From Robiginitalea myxolifaciens (GTDB taxonomy: Bacteria > Bacteroidota > Bacteroidia > Flavobacteriales > Flavobacteriaceae), in assembly GCF_900115205.1 (NCBI RefSeq), contig NZ_FOYQ01000001.1:346988-410987 (forward strand): 64,000 nucleotides of DNA, written 5' to 3'. Every line of letters starts with the position of its first letter. Within the stretch, counting starts at the first letter, position 1. The translations under genes were made by a program, and so were the position numbers. Positions 19,333-30,820 of the stretch are shown piece by piece. Below the pieces are notes generated by a model. It made no database searches and was not told where the DNA came from. It saw nothing but the letters and a program-made list of their open reading frames with translations.

Positions 19333-22300
19333 TTAGAATTTCAGCTCTTCTTTCCGAGCCATGATTTCCTCGTATTCCTCTTTGGAACCGACGATTATAG
19401 AATCGTAATCCCGCATACCGGTACCGGCAGGGATCTTGTGACCCACAATCACGTTTTCCTTGAGGCCTTCCAGGGTATCAATCTTACCGCTAACCGCAGC
19501 TTCGTTGAGTACCTTGGTGGTTTCCTGGAAGGAAGCCGCCGAGATAAAGGATTTGGTCTGCAGGGAAGCTCTTGTAATTCCCTGAAGGATTGGTGTTGCC
19601 GTTGCAGCAACAGCATCCCTGGCCTGAACCAGCACCTTATCCCCTCGCTTGAGGATGGAATTCTCATCCCTGAGCTCACGCAGCGTTACGATCTGCCCCG
19701 CTTTCAGGTTTTCGGATTCCCCGGCATCGGTGATGACTTTCTTGCCATAGAGTTCATCGTTTTCCCGGATAAAGTCGTCCTTGTGAACCAGTTGGTTCTC
19801 GAGGAAGATACTGTCTCCCGGATCCTGAATCTGAACCTTACGCATCATTTGGCGTACCACTACCTCAAAGTGCTTATCATTGATCTTCACCCCTTGTAAA
19901 CGGTATACCTCCTGAACCTCATTCACCAGATATTGCTGTACAGCAGAAGGTCCTTTGATCGCCAGGATGTCTTCCGGGGTAATGGACCCGTCGGAAAGTG
20001 GCATTCCTGCGCGAACATAATCGTTCTCCTGAACCAGGATCTGATTGCTGAGTTTTACCAGGTATTTCTTCACCTCGCCCGTTTTGGATTCGATGATGAT
20101 CTCACGGTTTCCGCGTTTGATCTTCCCGAAGGAAACTACCCCGTCAATCTCAGAGACAACTGCTGGGTTCGAAGGGTTACGAGCTTCGAACAATTCGGTA
20201 ACCCGTGGCAGACCCCCGGTAATATCCCCGGCCTTCGCAGACTTTCTTGGGATTTTCACCAGGATCTTTCCTTCGTCGATCTTCTCCCCGTTGTCCACCA
20301 TCAGGTGGGAACCAACCGGCAGGTTGTATGAACGAAGGATTTCTCCCTTCTTATCCTTGATATGCAGGGTTGGGATGAGCTTTTTGTTTCGGGATTCGGT
20401 AATAACCTTCTCCTGGAATCCGGTTTGCTCATCGATCTCGACCTGGAAGGTCGTACCCTGTTCGATGTTTTCATATTCAATTTCCCCGGTAAATTCGGAG
20501 ACAATGACCCCGTTATAAGGATCCCACTGGCAGATCACATCGCCTTTCTTCACCTTGGCTCCGTTCTTGATGAACAGTTGGGATCCGTAAGGGATATTGT
20601 TGGTGCTCAGGGTAATTCCCGTCTTGGCGTCTACAACTTTAATCTCAGAGGTTCGGGAGATTACGATTTCGACCTTCTCACCTTCGGCATTCTTACCGTT
20701 AACGGTTCTCAGGTCTTCAATCTCAGCAACCCCATCGAATTTAACCTCGAGCTTACTCTCTTCGGAGATGTTACCTGCAATACCTCCCACGTGGAATGTA
20801 CGCAGTGTAAGCTGAGTTCCGGGCTCCCCAATCGATTGGGCAGCTACCACTCCAACAGCTTCCCCGCGCTGAACCATTTTATTGGTCGCAAGGTTACGGC
20901 CATAACACTTGGCACAGATACCTTTTTTAGCTTCACAGGTAAGCGGAGAACGCACTTCGATACGCTCAATCGGAGAGGCTTCGATCTTTGGAAGATCTTT
21001 CTCCATGATTTGCTGACCAGCAGTGAGGAGCAATTCCTCTGAAATCGGATCGTACACATCGTGGAGGGAAACCCGTCCGAGGATACGCGCTCCAAGGGAT
21101 TCTACAATCTCCTCATTTTTGCGCAATGGCTCCACTTCGATTCCTCGCAGTGTACCACAATCCTCCTCGTTGATAATAACATCCTGGCTAACATCTACCA
21201 AACGACGGGTCAGATACCCGGCATCGGCAGTTTTCAGCGCCGTATCCGCAAGACCCTTACGGGCACCGTGGGTAGAGATAAAGTACTCGAGGATCGACAG
21301 CCCTTCCTTAAAGTTGGAAAGGATCGGGTTCTCGATGATTTCTCCACCTCCTGCGGTAGATTTTTTAGGCTTGGCCATCAGTCCGCGCATCCCGGTAAGC
21401 TGACGGATCTGTTCCTTAGATCCACGCGCTCCGGAATCGAGCATCATATACACCGAGTTAAAGCCTTGCTGATCCTCGCGGATACGTTTCATGGCCAACT
21501 CAGTAAGCATTGCGTTGGTGGAAGTCCATACGTCAATAACCTGGTTGTATCGCTCGTTGTTGGTGATCAGACCCATGTTGTAGTTCATCATGATGCCGTC
21601 GACCTGCTCGTTGGCGTCGTCGATCATCTCGTGCTTCTCCTTTGGGATAATGATATCTCCCAGGGAGAAGGACAATCCACCGCGGAATGCGAACTCATAC
21701 CCCATGGTCTTGATGCGATCCAGGAATTCTGCCGTTGTTGGCACATCGGTTACCGCCAGAATGTTACCAATAATATCCCGCAGGGATTTCTTGTTCAATA
21801 CGGCATTGATGTATCCGGCTTCTTCCGGTACTACAGAGTTGAATAACACACGACCTACAGTAGTTTCCACCAGCATTGGCACTAACTCTCCGGCCTCGTT
21901 GAAATCCTTCACACGGACTTTGATGCCGGCGTTGAGATTTACGCGCTCTTCATTGTACGCAATCTCCACTTCCTCAGGGCTGTAGAAGGTCAGGCCTTCT
22001 CCCTTAACGGGTACCTCTTTGGTAGATTTGCGCTCTTTGGTCATATAGTACAGTCCAAGTACCATGTCCTGTGAAGGAACGGTGATTGGAGAACCATTGG
22101 CCGGGTTCAGAATATTATGGGAAGCCAGCATCAAGAGCTGAGACTCCAGAATAGCTTCCGGACCTAATGGCAGGTGAACCGCCATCTGATCCCCATCGAA
22201 GTCCGCGTTAAAGGCGGTACAAACCAGTGGGTGCAGACGGATCGCCTTACCTTCGATAAGCCTTGGCTGGAAGGCCTGGATACCCAGACGGTGCAGGGTG

Positions 22301-23631
22301 GGGGCCCGGTTCAGCAGAACAGGGTGCCCTTTCAGTACATTTTCCAGGATATCCCATACTACAGGCTCCTTCTTGTCGATAATTTTCTTGGCCGATTTAA
22401 CCGTTTTGACGATTCCGCGCTCGATGAGCTTTCGGATTACAAAAGGCTTGTACAGCTCTGCCGCCATATCTTTTGGAAGACCACACTCGTAGAGTTTCAT
22501 CTCCGGTCCTACAACGATTACCGAACGTGCAGAATAATCCACACGCTTACCGAGCAGATTCTGACGGAAACGTCCTTGCTTACCTTTCAGGGAATCGGAA
22601 AGGGATTTAAGCGGACGGTTGGATTCTGTCTTAACCGCAGAAGCTTTACGGGTGTTGTCGAAGAGGGAATCCACAGCTTCCTGCAGCATTCGCTTCTCGT
22701 TCCGTAAGATTACTTCTGGCGCTTTGATTTCCATCAGGCGCTTAAGACGGTTGTTCCGGATAATTACGCGACGGTACAGGTCATTGAGGTCAGAGGTAGC
22801 AAAACGTCCTCCGTCCAGCGGTACCAGTGGGCGCAGTTCCGGTGGAATAACGGGGATCACTTTCATGATCATCCATTCCGGATTATTCTCACGGTTGTCC
22901 TGGGACTCCCGCAGGGCCTCGACTACCTGAAGGCGCTTCAAAGCCTCGGTCTTCCGTTGCTTGGAAGTTTCGGTATTGGCCTTGTCACGGAGCTGATAAC
23001 TCAGCTCTTTCAGGTTGATTCGGGACAGGAGGTCAATCAGACACTCCGCTCCCATTTTGGCGATAAATTTATTTGGATCGGTATCCTCCAGATATTGATT
23101 CTCTGGTGGGATGGTCTCCAGGATATTCAGGTATTCCTCCTCGGTCAGGAAATCCATTTTATTGATCTCCTCCCCGTCAGGACCCTTGGCAATACCGGGC
23201 TGAATAACCACATACCTTTCATAGTAAATGATCATATCCAGCTTCTTGCTGGGTAGTCCCAGCAGGTAACCAATTTTGTTTGGCAGGGAACGGAAGTACC
23301 AGATATGCGCAACAGGAACCACCAGGTTAATGTGGCCAACGCGGTCGCGACGTACCTTTTTCTCCGTTACCTCAACCCCACAACGGTCACAAACGATTCC
23401 GCGGTAGCGGATACGCTTGTACTTTCCGCAGGCACATTCGTAGTCCTTAACAGGTCCGAAAATACGCTCACAGAAAAGCCCGTCCCGCTCCGGCTTATGG
23501 GTGCGGTAGTTGATTGTTTCAGGCTTAAGGACTTCCCCCCGGGATTCGGCTAGGATCGCCTCAGGAGAGGACAGACCGATGGAAATCTTATTAAACCTTT
23601 TGACTTGTGTATTATCCTTGAATCGAGCCAT
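19333..23631 (-). CDS. rpoC: DNA-directed RNA polymerase subunit beta'
   Basis: 1432 residues, full length for Bacteroidota. The N-terminal zinc-binding cysteines are [20 protein letters not shown] (about residues 66-88). The catalytic Mg-binding loop [12 protein letters not shown] lies near residue 475. The second zinc cluster (CGTLRG with [13 protein letters not shown]) and the trigger-loop region ([16 protein letters not shown]) are also intact. It forms the active site of RNA polymerase with rpoB, which lies 37 bases upstream in the same operon. Confidence 0.99.
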   Translation of the reverse strand: MARFKDNTQVKRFNKISIGLSSPEAILAESRGEVLKPETINYRTHKPERDGLFCERIFGPVKDYECACGKYKRIRYRGIVCDRCGVEVTEKKVRRDRVGHINLVVPVAHIWYFRSLPNKIGYLLGLPSKKLDMIIYYERYVVIQPGIAKGPDGEEINKMDFLTEEEYLNILETIPPENQYLEDTDPNKFIAKMGAECLIDLLSRINLKELSYQLRDKANTETSKQRKTEALKRLQVVEALRESQDNRENNPEWMIMKVIPVIPPELRPLVPLDGGRFATSDLNDLYRRVIIRNNRLKRLMEIKAPEVILRNEKRMLQEAVDSLFDNTRKASAVKTESNRPLKSLSDSLKGKQGRFRQNLLGKRVDYSARSVIVVGPEMKLYECGLPKDMAAELYKPFVIRKLIERGIVKTVKSAKKIIDKKEPVVWDILENVLKGHPVLLNRAPTLHRLGIQAFQPRLIEGKAIRLHPLVCTAFNADFDGDQMAVHLPLGPEAILESQLLMLASHNILNPANGSPITVPSQDMVLGLYYMTKERKSTKEVPVKGEGLTFYSPEEVEIAYNEERVNLNAGIKVRVKDFNEAGELVPMLVETTVGRVLFNSVVPEEAGYINAVLNKKSLRDIIGNILAVTDVPTTAEFLDRIKTMGYEFAFRGGLSFSLGDIIIPKEKHEMIDDANEQVDGIMMNYNMGLITNNERYNQVIDVWTSTNAMLTELAMKRIREDQQGFNSVYMMLDSGARGSKEQIRQLTGMRGLMAKPKKSTAGGGEIIENPILSNFKEGLSILEYFISTHGARKGLADTALKTADAGYLTRRLVDVSQDVIINEEDCGTLRGIEVEPLRKNEEIVESLGARILGRVSLHDVYDPISEELLLTAGQQIMEKDLPKIEASPIERIEVRSPLTCEAKKGICAKCYGRNLATNKMVQRGEAVGVVAAQSIGEPGTQLTLRTFHVGGIAGNISEESKLEVKFDGVAEIEDLRTVNGKNAEGEKVEIVISRTSEIKVVDAKTGITLSTNNIPYGSQLFIKNGAKVKKGDVICQWDPYNGVIVSEFTGEIEYENIEQGTTFQVEIDEQTGFQEKVITESRNKKLIPTLHIKDKKGEILRSYNLPVGSHLMVDNGEKIDEGKILVKIPRKSAKAGDITGGLPRVTELFEARNPSNPAVVSEIDGVVSFGKIKRGNREIIIESKTGEVKKYLVKLSNQILVQENDYVRAGMPLSDGSITPEDILAIKGPSAVQQYLVNEVQEVYRLQGVKINDKHFEVVVRQMMRKVQIQDPGDSIFLENQLVHKDDFIRENDELYGKKVITDAGESENLKAGQIVTLRELRDENSILKRGDKVLVQARDAVAATATPILQGITRASLQTKSFISAASFQETTKVLNEAAVSGKIDTLEGLKENVIVGHKIPAGTGMRDYDSIIVGSKEEYEEIMARKEELKF

Positions 23632-23668
23632 TCGAATGGTCTTAATATTATAAAGTGTTCTGCTATTC

Positions 23669-26600
23669 TTACTCCTCCAGACGGATGTCCAGGCCTAATC
23701 CCTTAAGCTCGTGCATCAGTACGTTGAAAGATTCCGGCAAGCCGGGTTCTGGCATGCCCTCGCCTTTGACGATAGACTCATAGGTCTTGGCCCTTCCGAT
23801 AACATCATCCGATTTAACGGTCAGGATCTCGCGCAGGGTTGCGGAAGCTCCATAAGCCTCCAGGGCCCATACTTCCATCTCCCCGAATCGCTGTCCACCA
23901 AACTGTGCCTTACCACCCAGCGGTTGCTGTGTAATGAGGGAGTATGGTCCGATAGAACGGGCGTGCATCTTATCGTCCACCATGTGGCCGAGTTTCAGCA
24001 TATAGATAATTCCAACGGTTGCCGGCTGGTGGAAACGCTCTCCGGTACCTCCGTCAAACAGGTACGTATGTCCGTATTGCGGAATACCCCCGTCTTTGGT
24101 GAACTTTTCGATTTCCTCCAGGGTAGCCCCGTCAAAAATCGGTGTGGAGAACTTCTTGCCCAGCTTCTCGCCGGCCCAGCCCAGAACAGTTTCGTAAATC
24201 TGGCCAATGTTCATTCGCGAAGGTACCCCCAGCGGGTTCAGGACAATGTCCACAGGAGTTCCGTCCTCGAGGAACGGCATGTCTTCCTGGCGCACGATTC
24301 GGGCAACAATACCCTTGTTTCCGTGGCGCCCGGCCATTTTATCCCCTACCTTAAGCTTGCGCTTCTTGGCGATATAAACCTTAGCGAGTTTCATGATCCC
24401 CGCAGGCAGTTCATCACCCACAGAGATGGTGAACTTGTCGCGGCGCAGGTTCCCCTGCAGATCATTCAACTTGATCTTATAGTTGTGCAGCAGATCGGCG
24501 ACCATAGCATTGAGCTTGTCGTCGGTAGTCCAGCTTCCACCCACCAGGTGAGCAAAGTCGTCTACAGCGTTCAGCATCTTCTGCGTGTACTTCTTACCTT
24601 TTGGCAGCACCTCTTCACCCAGGTCGTTGATAACACCTTGTGAAGTTTTTCCGCCTACCAGGTGGAAGAGTTTCTCGACCAGAACATCCTTGAGCTGCTG
24701 GAATTTAACTTCGTATTCCAGTTCCAGCTTGGAGATGGCCTCTTTGTCTTCAGAACGCTTGCGCTTGTCCTTGATAGAACGAGAGAACAGTTTCTTATCG
24801 ATAACCACACCTTTCAGCGATGGTGGTGCTTTGAGGGAGGCATCCTTGACGTCTCCCGCTTTATCACCGAAGATCGCCCGGAGGAGTTTCTCTTCCGGAG
24901 TAGGATCAGATTCTCCCTTAGGTGTAATTTTTCCAATCAGGATATCCCCGGATTTCACCTCGGCCCCGATACGGATCATTCCGTACTCATCGAGATCCTT
25001 GGTAGCTTCCTCACTTACGTTCGGGATATCATTGGTCAATTCTTCAGCACCCAATTTGGTGTCACGAACTTCCAGGGCGTACTCATCGATGTGGATGGAA
25101 GTAAAGATGTCCTCCCGAACCACTTTCTCTGAGATCACAATCGCGTCCTCAAAGTTGTATCCTTTCCAGGGCATGAAGGCTACTTTCAGGTTCTGCCCAA
25201 GGGCGAGTTCCCCGTTTTCAGTAGCGTATCCTTCACAAAGCACCTGACCTTTCTTAACCTTCTGTCCTTTTTGGACAATTGGCTTCAGATTGATACTGGT
25301 ACCCTGGTTGGTCTTGCGGAATTTAACCAGCTCGTACGTCTTGCTGTCTTCATCGAAACTCACCAGGCGTTCGTCGTCGGAACGCTCGTACTTGATGGTA
25401 ATTTTCTTGGCATCTACATATTCCACAGTACCGTTGCCCTCGGCATTGATCAGTACACGAGAATCAGACGCTACCTGACGCTCCAACCCGGTCCCGACAA
25501 TAGGGCTGTTAGGTTTGAGCAGGGGTACAGCCTGACGCATCATGTTGGATCCCATCAGGGCCCGGTTTGCATCGTCATGCTCCAGGAATGGAATCAGGGA
25601 TGCAGATATAGATGCGATCTGGTTAGGCGCAACATCGGTGTATTGAATTTCCTTGGGATCGACTACCGGGAAATCGCCTTCTTCACGGGCAATTACCTTA
25701 TCTGTATCGATAGTACCATCCTTTTTCAACGGGATGTTGGCCTGGGCAATCTTTTGCCCTTCCTCTTCCTCAGCACTGAGGAAAATGTGTTTCTTGAGAT
25801 CTACTTTTCCGTCTTCGACCTTGCGATATGGTGTTTCCAGGAAGCCCATCGGGTTTACCTTGGCGTACACAGACAGGGAGGAAATCAGTCCAATGTTCGG
25901 CCCTTCAGGGGTTTCGATCGGACAGAGACGGCCGTAGTGGGTATAGTGTACGTCACGTACCTCGAATCCGGCGCGTTCCCTGGAAAGACCTCCTGGCCCA
26001 AGCGCCGAAAGACGGCGTTTGTGCGTAATCTCCGCCAGCGGGTTCGTCTGGTCCATGAACTGAGACAGCTGGTTCGTACCGAAGAAGCTGTTGATCACGG
26101 AAGACAGGGTCTTGGCATTGATCAGGTCGATCGGAGTAAATACCTCGTTATCCCGAACGTTCATACGCTCACGGATGGTACGTGCCATACGGGCAAGTCC
26201 CACACCAAACTGGGCAGAAAGCTGCTCCCCTACGGTACGGACACGACGGTTACTCAAGTGATCGATATCGTCAATCTCCGCTTTGGAGTTGATCAGCTCG
26301 ATCAAATATTTGATGATGGTAATGATATCTTCTTTGGTCAGGACCTGCTTGTCCATCCCGATATCCAGACCTAATTTCTTATTCATTCGATAACGTCCTA
26401 CCTCTCCCAGGTTATATCGCTGGTCGGAGAAGAAGAGTTTATCGATGATCCCCCGTGCTGTTTCCTCATCCGGCGGCTCTGCATTACGCAGCTGACGATA
26501 GATATGCTCTACCGCTTCCTTTTCGGAGTTGGTTGGATCCTTCTGCAGGGTATTGTGGATGATCGCATAGTCGCTCTGGGCGTTGTTCTCCTTGTGCAGG

Positions 26601-27478
26601 AGGATGGTTTTCACATCGGTTTCCAGAATCTGGTCAATGTGCTCCTTTTCCAGAACGGTATCGCGGTCAAGAACGATTTCGTTTCGCTCGATGGAAACTA
26701 CCTCTCCGGTGTCTTCATCTACGAAATCTTCGTGCCAGGTATTCAGAACACGGGCCGCAAGCTTGCGTCCCATGATTTTCTTCAGCCCTGCCTTACTTAC
26801 CTTAACTTCCTCGGAGAGGTCAAAGATCTCCAGGATGTCCTTATCGCGCTCAAAACCGATGGCGCGGAACAGGGTAGTAACAGGTAATTTCTTTTTACGG
26901 TCAATGTAAGCGTACATCACACTGTTGATGTCCGTAGCAAACTCGATCCAGGACCCTTTGAATGGAATTACCCGGGCCGAGTAGAGTTTGGTACCGTTAG
27001 CGTGGAAGGACTGTCCGAAGAACACCCCAGGCGAACGGTGCAACTGGCTAACCACTACACGTTCTGCCCCGTTGATAACGAAGGTCCCGCTGGGGGTCAT
27101 GTAGGGGATGGTTCCCAGATACACGTCCTGAACGATGGTTTCAAAATCCTCGTGCTCCGGATCGGTACAATATAATTTCAGTCGTGCTTTTAAAGGCACG
27201 CTGTAGGTAAGCCCTCTTTCAATACACTCTTGAATAGAGTATCGGGGCGGGTCAATAAAGTAGTCGAGGAATTCCAGAACAAATTGGTTCCGGGTGTCCG
27301 TAATGGGAAAGTTTTCCATGAAGGTGTTGTACAACCCTTCATTGGCCCTTTCGTCCGTTTTGGTCTCCAACTGGAAAAAATCCTGGAAGGATTTTATCTG
27401 GATGTCCAGGAAATCCGGATATTCCGGAGTATCCTTAGCGGAGGCAAAGCTAATTCTTTCAGTCTGTGGTGTGAACAT
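23669..27478 (-). CDS. rpoB: DNA-directed RNA polymerase subunit beta
   Basis: 1269 residues. Conserved blocks include the rifampicin-binding region ([20 protein letters not shown], then [19 protein letters not shown]), [20 protein letters not shown], and the C-terminal [10 protein letters not shown] and [18 protein letters not shown]. The residues in the rifampicin cluster look wild-type (Q-F-MDQ, H, R, S). It is transcribed after rplL across a 127-base spacer that holds two hairpins. Confidence 0.99.
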   Translation of the reverse strand: MFTPQTERISFASAKDTPEYPDFLDIQIKSFQDFFQLETKTDERANEGLYNTFMENFPITDTRNQFVLEFLDYFIDPPRYSIQECIERGLTYSVPLKARLKLYCTDPEHEDFETIVQDVYLGTIPYMTPSGTFVINGAERVVVSQLHRSPGVFFGQSFHANGTKLYSARVIPFKGSWIEFATDINSVMYAYIDRKKKLPVTTLFRAIGFERDKDILEIFDLSEEVKVSKAGLKKIMGRKLAARVLNTWHEDFVDEDTGEVVSIERNEIVLDRDTVLEKEHIDQILETDVKTILLHKENNAQSDYAIIHNTLQKDPTNSEKEAVEHIYRQLRNAEPPDEETARGIIDKLFFSDQRYNLGEVGRYRMNKKLGLDIGMDKQVLTKEDIITIIKYLIELINSKAEIDDIDHLSNRRVRTVGEQLSAQFGVGLARMARTIRERMNVRDNEVFTPIDLINAKTLSSVINSFFGTNQLSQFMDQTNPLAEITHKRRLSALGPGGLSRERAGFEVRDVHYTHYGRLCPIETPEGPNIGLISSLSVYAKVNPMGFLETPYRKVEDGKVDLKKHIFLSAEEEEGQKIAQANIPLKKDGTIDTDKVIAREEGDFPVVDPKEIQYTDVAPNQIASISASLIPFLEHDDANRALMGSNMMRQAVPLLKPNSPIVGTGLERQVASDSRVLINAEGNGTVEYVDAKKITIKYERSDDERLVSFDEDSKTYELVKFRKTNQGTSINLKPIVQKGQKVKKGQVLCEGYATENGELALGQNLKVAFMPWKGYNFEDAIVISEKVVREDIFTSIHIDEYALEVRDTKLGAEELTNDIPNVSEEATKDLDEYGMIRIGAEVKSGDILIGKITPKGESDPTPEEKLLRAIFGDKAGDVKDASLKAPPSLKGVVIDKKLFSRSIKDKRKRSEDKEAISKLELEYEVKFQQLKDVLVEKLFHLVGGKTSQGVINDLGEEVLPKGKKYTQKMLNAVDDFAHLVGGSWTTDDKLNAMVADLLHNYKIKLNDLQGNLRRDKFTISVGDELPAGIMKLAKVYIAKKRKLKVGDKMAGRHGNKGIVARIVRQEDMPFLEDGTPVDIVLNPLGVPSRMNIGQIYETVLGWAGEKLGKKFSTPIFDGATLEEIEKFTKDGGIPQYGHTYLFDGGTGERFHQPATVGIIYMLKLGHMVDDKMHARSIGPYSLITQQPLGGKAQFGGQRFGEMEVWALEAYGASATLREILTVKSDDVIGRAKTYESIVKGEGMPEPGLPESFNVLMHELKGLGLDIRLEE

Positions 27479-27514
27479 CTATGGACGCGTATTAATCGTG
27501 AATTCTCGTGGGCG

Positions 27515-27584
27515 GTATACCTCTTCGTATACTAGCTATAAAAGGGTTTAGGCCTAGCCACCTGAGAGGCGGAAGACCTAAACC
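27515..27584 (-). promoter_or_regulatory. Two hairpins between rplL and rpoB (attenuator or processing site)
   Basis: In transcript order, the first hairpin pairs GGTTTAGG with CCTAAACC (27577-27584 and 27545-27552), with an inner GCC/GGC pairing, and is followed by CCCTTTTATA. The second is GTATAC/GTATAC (27527-27532 and 27515-27520). In E. coli the same spacer holds a partial terminator and an RNase III site; an equivalent role here is an inference. Confidence 0.55.
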
Positions 27585-27605
27585 TTAACCTTATGGTCGA
27601 AGCGA

Positions 27606-27989
27606 TTATTTAAGCTCAACTTCCGCTCCTGCTTCTTCCAGTGATTTTTTGATACCTTCAGCTTCGTCTTTAGCAACTCCTTCCTTAACGGCTTTAGGGG
27701 CGCTATCAACAATCTCTTTAGCATCTTTCAGACCGAGACCGGTCAGTTCCTTAACTAATTTTACAACCGCCAGCTTAGAAGCTCCGGCTGCTTTCAGGAT
27801 TACGTCGAATTCGGATTTCTCCTCAGCCGCTTCACCAGCTTCTCCACCTCCGGCGGCTCCACCAGCAACGGCAACTGCAGCAGCAGCAGGCTCAATCCCG
27901 TACTCCTCTTTCAAGATATCAGCCAGCTCATTTACTTCCTTAACGGTAAGGTTTACCAACTGTTCTGCGAATTCTTTTAAATCTGCCAT
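27606..27989 (-). CDS. rplL: 50S ribosomal protein L7/L12 (bL12)
   Basis: 127 residues. An N-terminal dimerisation domain ([20 protein letters not shown]) leads into an Ala/Gly-rich hinge ([20 protein letters not shown]) and then the C-terminal factor-binding domain ([40 protein letters not shown]). It forms the ribosomal stalk on L10, encoded directly upstream with a 52-base gap. Confidence 0.98.
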   Translation of the reverse strand: MADLKEFAEQLVNLTVKEVNELADILKEEYGIEPAAAAVAVAGGAAGGGEAGEAAEEKSEFDVILKAAGASKLAVVKLVKELTGLGLKDAKEIVDSAPKAVKEGVAKDEAEGIKKSLEEAGAEVELK

Positions 27990-28041
27990 TTTACTATCGT
28001 TTAATACTCGTTGAAATTTATACTTAGTTTATAGTGCGTAC

Positions 28042-28560
28042 TTATTCTTTTTCGGAAAGGGTCTTGAGGATTCCAGCCAATTTTCCACCTCCGGACTTCA
28101 GACCGGAAATAACATTCTTGGCAGGAGATTGCAGCAGTGCAATGATATCCGCAATAACCTCTTCCTTAGATTTGATGCTTACAAGGGCATCTAGCTTATC
28201 GTCTCCGATAAAAACTGCCTCCTCGATGAAAGCGCCTTTCAGCAATGGACGATCAGACTTCTTGCGGAAGGTCTTGATCAGTTTTGCTGGAGCGTTTCCA
28301 GTTTCGGAGAACATCAGGGACGTATTTCCTTTAAGGACTTCAGGCAATTCGCCAAATTCCTTTTCGGAAGCTTCCATAGCCTTAGACAGTAGCGTATTTT
28401 TTACTACTGCCAGCTTGATATTTGCCTTAAAACAGGCTCTTCGGAGATCCGAAGTGGTACCGGCATCCAGTCCTGAAATATCCGCAAGGTAAATGGTGGT
28501 GTTATCCGCCAGTTGCGATTTCAGGTCCTCGATTACCGTTGCTTTCTCTTCTCTGGTCAT
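28042..28560 (-). CDS. rplJ: 50S ribosomal protein L10 (uL10)
   Basis: 172 residues. It has the usual N-terminal rRNA-binding domain (MTREEKATVIEDLKSQLADN, TTIYLADISGLDAGTTSDLR) and a C-terminal helix for L12 dimers. It is the base of the ribosomal stalk. It lies 12 bases after rplA in the rplKAJL block. L10 often autoregulates its mRNA leader, but no clear binding site is visible in the short gap. Confidence 0.97.
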   Translation of the reverse strand: MTREEKATVIEDLKSQLADNTTIYLADISGLDAGTTSDLRRACFKANIKLAVVKNTLLSKAMEASEKEFGELPEVLKGNTSLMFSETGNAPAKLIKTFRKKSDRPLLKGAFIEEAVFIGDDKLDALVSIKSKEEVIADIIALLQSPAKNVISGLKSGGGKLAGILKTLSEKE

Positions 28561-28572
28561 TTTTCAGATGAT

Positions 28573-29268
28573 TTAAGCTTGGACCGCCTTGGGATCCAGT
28601 TGAACACTAGGACTCATGGTGCTTGAGATGAAGATGCTCTTCATATAAACACCTTTGGCAGCCGCCGGCTTCATTTTTACCAGGGTATCGATCAATTCTT
28701 TGGCGTTCCCGGCGATCTTGTCCGCAGAAAAGGAAACCTTTCCTATTGATGCGTGTACGATTCCGGTTTTATCTACCTTGAAGTCGATCTTTCCCGATTT
28801 AACGTCGGTTACCGCTTTGGCCACATCCATTGTTACTGTTCCCGTTTTTGGGTTCGGCATCAGACCGCGAGGTCCGAGGATACGTCCGAGTGGTCCGAGT
28901 TTCCCCATTACGCTGGGCATGGTAATAATCACGTCTACGTCTGTCCATCCGCCTTTGATTTTGTCCAGATATTCATCCAAACCTACAAAGTCAGCTCCGG
29001 CCTCTTTGGCCTCTGCTTCTTTGTCCGGGGTAACCAGGGCGAGGACTTTTACATCCTTACCGGTCCCGTGAGGCAGGGTAACAACCCCGCGAACCATTTG
29101 GTTGGCCTTACGAGGGTCAACCCCCAGGCGAACCGCCAGGTCAACAGAAGCGTCGAACTTAACGTTGGTGATTTCCTTGATCAGCGCAGAGGCTTCTTCC
29201 AGGGAATAGAGCTTGTCCCGGTCAATCTTGGCCAGGGCCTCTTTTTTCTTTTTTGTTAGTTTTGCCAT
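28573..29268 (-). CDS. rplA: 50S ribosomal protein L1 (uL1)
   Basis: 231 residues with the L1 signature [13 protein letters not shown] and flanking [12 protein letters not shown]1 builds the mobile stalk that moves E-site tRNA, and in many bacteria it represses its own operon. It lies 22 bases after rplK on the same strand. Confidence 0.98.
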   Translation of the reverse strand: MAKLTKKKKEALAKIDRDKLYSLEEASALIKEITNVKFDASVDLAVRLGVDPRKANQMVRGVVTLPHGTGKDVKVLALVTPDKEAEAKEAGADFVGLDEYLDKIKGGWTDVDVIITMPSVMGKLGPLGRILGPRGLMPNPKTGTVTMDVAKAVTDVKSGKIDFKVDKTGIVHASIGKVSFSADKIAGNAKELIDTLVKMKPAAAKGVYMKSIFISSTMSPSVQLDPKAVQA

Positions 29269-29290
29269 CTTAAAAAGTGCTTTTCAAAGT

Positions 29291-29728
29291 TTAAAAAGGG
29301 CGCTTTCCCGCAACCTTAAGTCCCATAGAACGAGCTGTTCCTGCAACCATACTCATGGCTGACTCCGGGGTAAAGGCATTGAGATCCTGCATTTTGTCTT
29401 CTGCAATTGCGCGAACCTGATCCCAGGTAACACTACCGACTTTCGCACGGTTGGGCTCCCCAGCTCCTTTTTTAACTTTCGCCGCTTCCAATAGCTGAAC
29501 TGCCGCCGGAGGTGTTTTGACGACAAAGTCAAAGGACTTGTCGGCATATACGGTGATAACAACAGGCAGGACTTTCCCCTGTTTGTCCTGCGTACGAGCA
29601 TTAAACTGCTTGCAGAACTCCATGATGTTAACGCCGGCAGCACCTAAAGCGGGTCCAACCGGTGGCGACGGATTCGCAGCACCTCCCCTAACTTGTAGTT
29701 TAACTACTTTACTTACTTCTTTTGCCAT
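29291..29728 (-). CDS. rplK: 50S ribosomal protein L11 (uL11)
   Basis: 145 residues. The N-terminal domain has [20 protein letters not shown] and the C-terminal RNA-binding domain ends in [12 protein letters not shown]-like [14 protein letters not shown]. It forms the GTPase-associated centre with 23S rRNA and L10/L12. A 132-base spacer with a GC-rich hairpin separates it from nusG upstream. Confidence 0.98.
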   Translation of the reverse strand: MAKEVSKVVKLQVRGGAANPSPPVGPALGAAGVNIMEFCKQFNARTQDKQGKVLPVVITVYADKSFDFVVKTPPAAVQLLEAAKVKKGAGEPNRAKVGSVTWDQVRAIAEDKMQDLNAFTPESAMSMVAGTARSMGLKVAGKRPF

Positions 29729-29782
29729 TGTTAAATTTAATTTGCAATCCCGGCCGTTTCACCCCGTCCGGGTCCTTCTTCC

Positions 29783-29798
29783 CCGGGAAAATTCCCGG
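29783..29798 (-). promoter_or_regulatory. GC-rich hairpin in the rplK leader
   Basis: CCGGGAA pairs with TTCCCGG around a two-base loop, about 55 bases before the rplK start. No U tract follows, so it is not an obvious terminator. It may be a regulatory or processing structure for the L11-L1 messenger. Confidence 0.4.
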
Positions 29799-29860
29799 AT
29801 CAGAAATTATAAAGTGCGTCTAATTTGGAAGCGACAACACTTATAAGCGTAACATAATTC

Positions 29861-30412
29861 TTAAACCTTCTCTACCTGCATGTAACTCAGCTCCAGAGGT
29901 GTCTTACGACCAAAAATCTTAACCATTACCTCGAGCTTGCGCTTCTCTTCATTGATCTTTTCAACCGTTCCGTTAAATCCATTGAATGGACCATCGATAA
30001 CTTTTACGGTTTCTCCAAGCACAAATGGAATAGCAACCGAATCGGTACTTACAGCCAATTCGTCAACTTTTCCTAACATGCGGTTTACCTCGCTTTTACG
30101 AAGCGGTACCGGATCACCTCCCTTGGTTTCCCCCAGGAAGCCAATAACATTGGTGATCGAGCGGATCACGTGTACCATCTCTCCGGTAAGATTGGCCTTC
30201 ACCATTATATACCCGGGATAGTAAACGCGTTCCTTATTAATTTTTTTTCCGTTGCGGATTTGCACAACTTTCTCGGTAGGTACCAGAACGTCTTCGAGGT
30301 TATCCCCGAATCCATGGCGCTCTACCTCGCTTTCGATATAGCCTTTGATCTTATTTTCCTGACCGCTGACAGCACGAACGACGTACCACTTTTTTTCCAA
30401 AACTTCAGACAT
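29861..30412 (-). CDS. nusG: Transcription termination/antitermination factor NusG
   Basis: 183 residues. An N-terminal NGN domain (KKWYVVRAVSGQENKIKGYI, ERVYYPGYIMVKANLTGEMV) is joined to a C-terminal KOW domain (GETVKVIDGPFNGFNGTVEK). It binds RNA polymerase and couples it to Rho or the ribosome. It follows secE by nine bases in the classic secE-nusG pair. Confidence 0.98.
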   Translation of the reverse strand: MSEVLEKKWYVVRAVSGQENKIKGYIESEVERHGFGDNLEDVLVPTEKVVQIRNGKKINKERVYYPGYIMVKANLTGEMVHVIRSITNVIGFLGETKGGDPVPLRKSEVNRMLGKVDELAVSTDSVAIPFVLGETVKVIDGPFNGFNGTVEKINEEKRKLEVMVKIFGRKTPLELSYMQVEKV

Positions 30413-30421
30413 GTCTAAGGC

Positions 30422-30610
30422 TTATCCTATTAATGCGTTGAAATACACCTGAATAACTTCAGCAAACAGTGAATCTACCCCCCAGGTTGCTAGTGCAAAA
30501 AGGATGGAAAAGACGGCGACGATCACCATCAGATTAGAAGCTTCTGCCCGCGTCGGCAGCGTAACATGATTCCTGAGCTCCTCGTAAGATTCCTTGATAT
30601 ACGTAATCAT
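30422..30610 (-). CDS. secE: Preprotein translocase subunit SecE
   Basis: 62 residues, the short single-spanning form. It has the conserved amphipathic segment ITYIKESYEELRNHVTLPTR before one membrane helix (NLMVIVAVFSILFALATWGV). It clamps SecY in the inner-membrane translocon. It sits between tRNA-Trp and nusG, which is its conserved position. Confidence 0.96.
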   Translation of the reverse strand: MITYIKESYEELRNHVTLPTRAEASNLMVIVAVFSILFALATWGVDSLFAEVIQVYFNALIG

Positions 30611-30664
30611 TTCAGGCTATATTAATTTGATTTTAGATCGCTTTTTCGGCGACCGCTATCCTTG

Positions 30665-30737
30665 CACGGGAGGAGAGACTCGAACTCCCGACACCCGGTT
30701 TTGGAGACCGGTGCTCTACCAACTGAGCTACACCCGT
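30665..30737 (-). tRNA. tRNA-Trp (CCA)
   Basis: A cloverleaf can be folded on the minus strand with anticodon loop CTCCAAA (anticodon CCA), D arm GCTCAGTTGGTAGAGC and T loop TTCGAGT. The acceptor ACGGGTG/CTCCCGT contains one U-U mismatch at the sixth pair. CCA is not encoded. It lies between tuf and secE. Confidence 0.95.
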
Positions 30738-30743
30738 AAAACA

Positions 30744-30792
30744 CAGTGAAAGGGTACCGCCCCGATTTGGATCAGGAAGGGACCCCTCACTG
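30744..30792 (-). terminator. Hairpin between tuf and tRNA-Trp
   Basis: CAGTGA (30744-30749) pairs with TCACTG (30787-30792), continued by GGGT/ACCC, just after the tuf stop. On the minus strand TGTTTT follows before tRNA-Trp. It could be a partial terminator that lowers expression after tuf, or an RNA-processing hairpin; readthrough is needed for secE onwards. Confidence 0.5.
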
Positions 30793-30820
30793 CTTTTTAT
30801 TCCAGCTTACCTAGCCTGGA

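Noticed and set aside
25271-26374. 367-codon plus-strand frame in rpoB
   Set aside because: Antisense shadow of a highly conserved coding region; no independent start signal or homology.
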